From NCBI GenBank assembly GCA_945860865.1, contig CAMARW010000007.1:1-64000 (forward strand): a DNA stretch of 64,000 nt. The letters are read 5' to 3'. Shown here piece by piece: positions 61,917 through 64,000 of the stretch (position 1 is its first letter; each line of letters starts with the position of its first letter). Origin of the DNA: Chitinophaga pinensis (lineage in GTDB: Bacteria; Bacteroidota; Bacteroidia; UKL13-3). A program made the translations under genes and the position numbers. Under the pieces are notes generated by a model. That model made no database searches. It was not told the origin of the DNA and saw nothing but the letters and a program-made list of their open reading frames with translations.

Positions 61917-63131
61917 TTGCAGAAAAAATATATTTTGACATTCGACGATTTTCAGTTCAATTACAACCTCATGGATGGTTTAGACGCCATGGGATTTAAC
62001 AAGCCAACACCTATTCAAGAATTGGCTATTCCAGTTATTTTAGCCAACAAAGATTTAATAGCCTGTGCCCAAACAGGTACGGGTAAAACAGCCGCTTATG
62101 TTTTGCCCATTATTGATAAAATTTTAGATTCAGACCATAGCCATTTAAATACATTAATTTTAGCACCAACACGCGAATTAGCGGTTCAAATAGACCAGCA
62201 AGTGCAGGGTTTTAGTTACTATGTGCCGGTTAGCTCCATTGCCATTTATGGTGGCGGAGATGGTGCCATTTGGGATCAGCAAAAGAAAGCTTTAAAAGCG
62301 GGAGCAGATATTATTATTGCCACGCCTGGGCGCCTAATTTCACAGCTTGCCTCGGGAGATATTAAACTAGAGAAATTAGAGCATTTAATTTTAGATGAGG
62401 CCGATAGAATGCTTGATATGGGCTTTTATGATGATATCATTAAGATTATTTCCTATTTGCCAAAAAACCGACAAACCTTATTGTTTTCGGCTACTATGCC
62501 CCCCAAAATTAGAACATTGGCTTCTAAAATTCTAAATCAGCCAGAAGAAATTAGTATAGCCATCTCTAAACCTGCAGCAGGTATTTTACAACAAGCCTAT
62601 TTAACTTATGATGCGCAAAAAATTCCGCTATTGGGCGAAATTTTTAAAGCTACTGCTTATCAAAGTGTAATCATTTTTGCTGGAACCAAAGACCGTGTTA
62701 AAAGTTTACAATTTGAACTAAAACGTATCGGTTTAAAAGCGCGTTCTTTCCATTCAGATTTAGAGCAAAAAGAACGCGAAGATCTTATGAATGAGTTTAG
62801 AAGCAGAAAAGTGCAAGTGTTAATTGGTACCGATATTTTATCACGCGGGATAGATGTAGATGGAATTGATCTGGTGGTAAATTTTGATGTGCCACCCGAT
62901 CCAGAAGATTATGTGCATCGCATTGGAAGAACCGCCCGCGCAGAATCTAAGGGCACTGCCATCACCTTCATTAATGAAAAAGACCAACGCCGTTTTCATG
63001 CCATTGAAACGCTAATAGAAAGAGAAATTCCTAAATTACCTATGCCTTCTTTTTTGGGTGAAGCCCCAATATACTCGCCCAAAACACGCCGGCCTGAACC
63101 TAAACGTGGGTTTAAACCAAAGCGGAAGTAG
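61917..63131 (+). CDS. DEAD-box ATP-dependent RNA helicase (RhlE-like)
   Basis: Q motif, AQTGTGKTAAYVLP, LDEADRMLDMGF, SAT, HRIGRTARA. Probable TTG start. Confidence 0.95.
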   Translation: MQKKYILTFDDFQFNYNLMDGLDAMGFNKPTPIQELAIPVILANKDLIACAQTGTGKTAAYVLPIIDKILDSDHSHLNTLILAPTRELAVQIDQQVQGFSYYVPVSSIAIYGGGDGAIWDQQKKALKAGADIIIATPGRLISQLASGDIKLEKLEHLILDEADRMLDMGFYDDIIKIISYLPKNRQTLLFSATMPPKIRTLASKILNQPEEISIAISKPAAGILQQAYLTYDAQKIPLLGEIFKATAYQSVIIFAGTKDRVKSLQFELKRIGLKARSFHSDLEQKEREDLMNEFRSRKVQVLIGTDILSRGIDVDGIDLVVNFDVPPDPEDYVHRIGRTARAESKGTAITFINEKDQRRFHAIETLIEREIPKLPMPSFLGEAPIYSPKTRRPEPKRGFKPKRK

Positions 63132-63139
63132 GAGTTATT

Positions 63140-63167
63140 AATTACGAATTATAAATTACGAATTACG
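63140..63167. repeat. 14-bp tandem repeat AATTACGAATTAYR x2
   Basis: AATTACGAATTATA (63140-63153) followed by AATTACGAATTACG (63154-63167). Confidence 0.85.
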
Positions 63168-63191
63168 GGTTTATATATTAAAGACTAAAAA

Positions 63192-64000
63192 ATGAAATAT
63201 CAATTATTTGGACATACAGGTTTACGTGTTTCTGAGCTTTGTTTAGGAACTATGGGTTTTGGCACAGAAAACGGTTGGGGTGCAGATTTTAATACTAGCA
63301 AAGAGGTGTTTGATGCTTATGCAAACGCAGGTGGAAATTTTTTAGATACTGCCAATATTTATACGCAAGGAACCTCTGAAAAGTTTTTGGGAGAATTTAT
63401 TGGTTCAGACCGCGACCATTATGTGGTGGCTACTAAATATTCATTGAAGGATAGAAATGGCGACCCAAACTATGCGGGTAACCATAGGAAAAACATGGTA
63501 CGATCTGTACAAGAGAGCTTAAAGCGCCTGCAAACAGATTATATAGATGTTTTGTGGTTGCATATTTGGGATTTTACTACGCATCCAGAAGAAGTTTTGT
63601 TGGCCATGAACGATTTAATTTCCAAAGGTTTGGTGCATTATATTGGTATAAGCGATACGCCCGCATGGCGTGTGGCGCAGGCTAATACAATAGCCGAATT
63701 AAGGGGATGGAACAGATTTGGCGGGCTACAAGTAGAATACAGTTTAATTAACAGAACGGCTGAGCGCGATTTGCTGCCTGTTGCTAAAGCCTTGAACCTT
63801 ACCTTAACTCCTTGGGCACCATTGGCTGGAGGGGCATTAACAGGAAAATATATCAAAGGAGATAAGGGCCGCTTGCTAGAAAATTCTAAAAGATTAAACG
63901 AGCGAAATACCCAAATCGCCCAAAAAGTAATGGCGGTTGCAGAAGCCATGGAATGTACGCCTGCGCAAGTTGCCCTAAAATGGGCCATACAGAGAAACCA
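63192..64000 (+). CDS. Aldo/keto reductase (truncated by window end)
   Basis: ATG at 63192: MKYQLFGHTGLRVSELCLGTMGFGTENGWG...; later YIDVLWLHIWD, QVEYSLINR. Open to window end, so absent from the ORF track. Confidence 0.9.
   Translation, partial: MKYQLFGHTGLRVSELCLGTMGFGTENGWGADFNTSKEVFDAYANAGGNFLDTANIYTQGTSEKFLGEFIGSDRDHYVVATKYSLKDRNGDPNYAGNHRKNMVRSVQESLKRLQTDYIDVLWLHIWDFTTHPEEVLLAMNDLISKGLVHYIGISDTPAWRVAQANTIAELRGWNRFGGLQVEYSLINRTAERDLLPVAKALNLTLTPWAPLAGGALTGKYIKGDKGRLLENSKRLNERNTQIAQKVMAVAEAMECTPAQVALKWAIQRN

Overview
The window is a chromosomal segment of an AT-rich Bacteroidota genome. Lineage is inferred from a T9SS-type C-terminal sorting domain, SusC/CarboxypepD_reg-like TonB receptor architecture, TAnnTTTG-type promoters and gene content. 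It is mostly housekeeping: dnaE, trxA, lysA, htrA/degP-like, dapF, a SNF2 helicase, an acyl-CoA carboxylase, dxr, rseP, purB, rpsP-rimM, dnaJ-grpE and murA. There are also outer-membrane proteins and a PAP2/ArnT-like pair. From about 46.7 to 61.9 kb lies a cell-surface polysaccharide cluster (SLBB export protein, Wzz, Wzx, Wzy, several glycosyltransferases, acyltransferases and an inverted FdtB/FdtC/FdtA-like amino-sugar cassette). The window ends in a DEAD-box helicase and a truncated aldo/keto reductase. I saw no rRNA, tRNA, CRISPR array, IS element or prophage. The least explained signals are at DNA level: (i) a 10-bp palindrome-like word, GGTTYRAACC, found at least 11 times in all three codon phases; (ii) a shared YTGWCA-N2-TTGT-like element at a similar distance upstream of trxA, htrA and grpE; (iii) three different short intergenic tandem repeats, two with a 14-bp period; (iv) a direct repeat overlapping a consensus-like promoter in front of an XRE-Fic gene; (v) recurrent 4-nt tail-to-tail stop-codon overlaps. 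All calls were made by eye, with no database searches.
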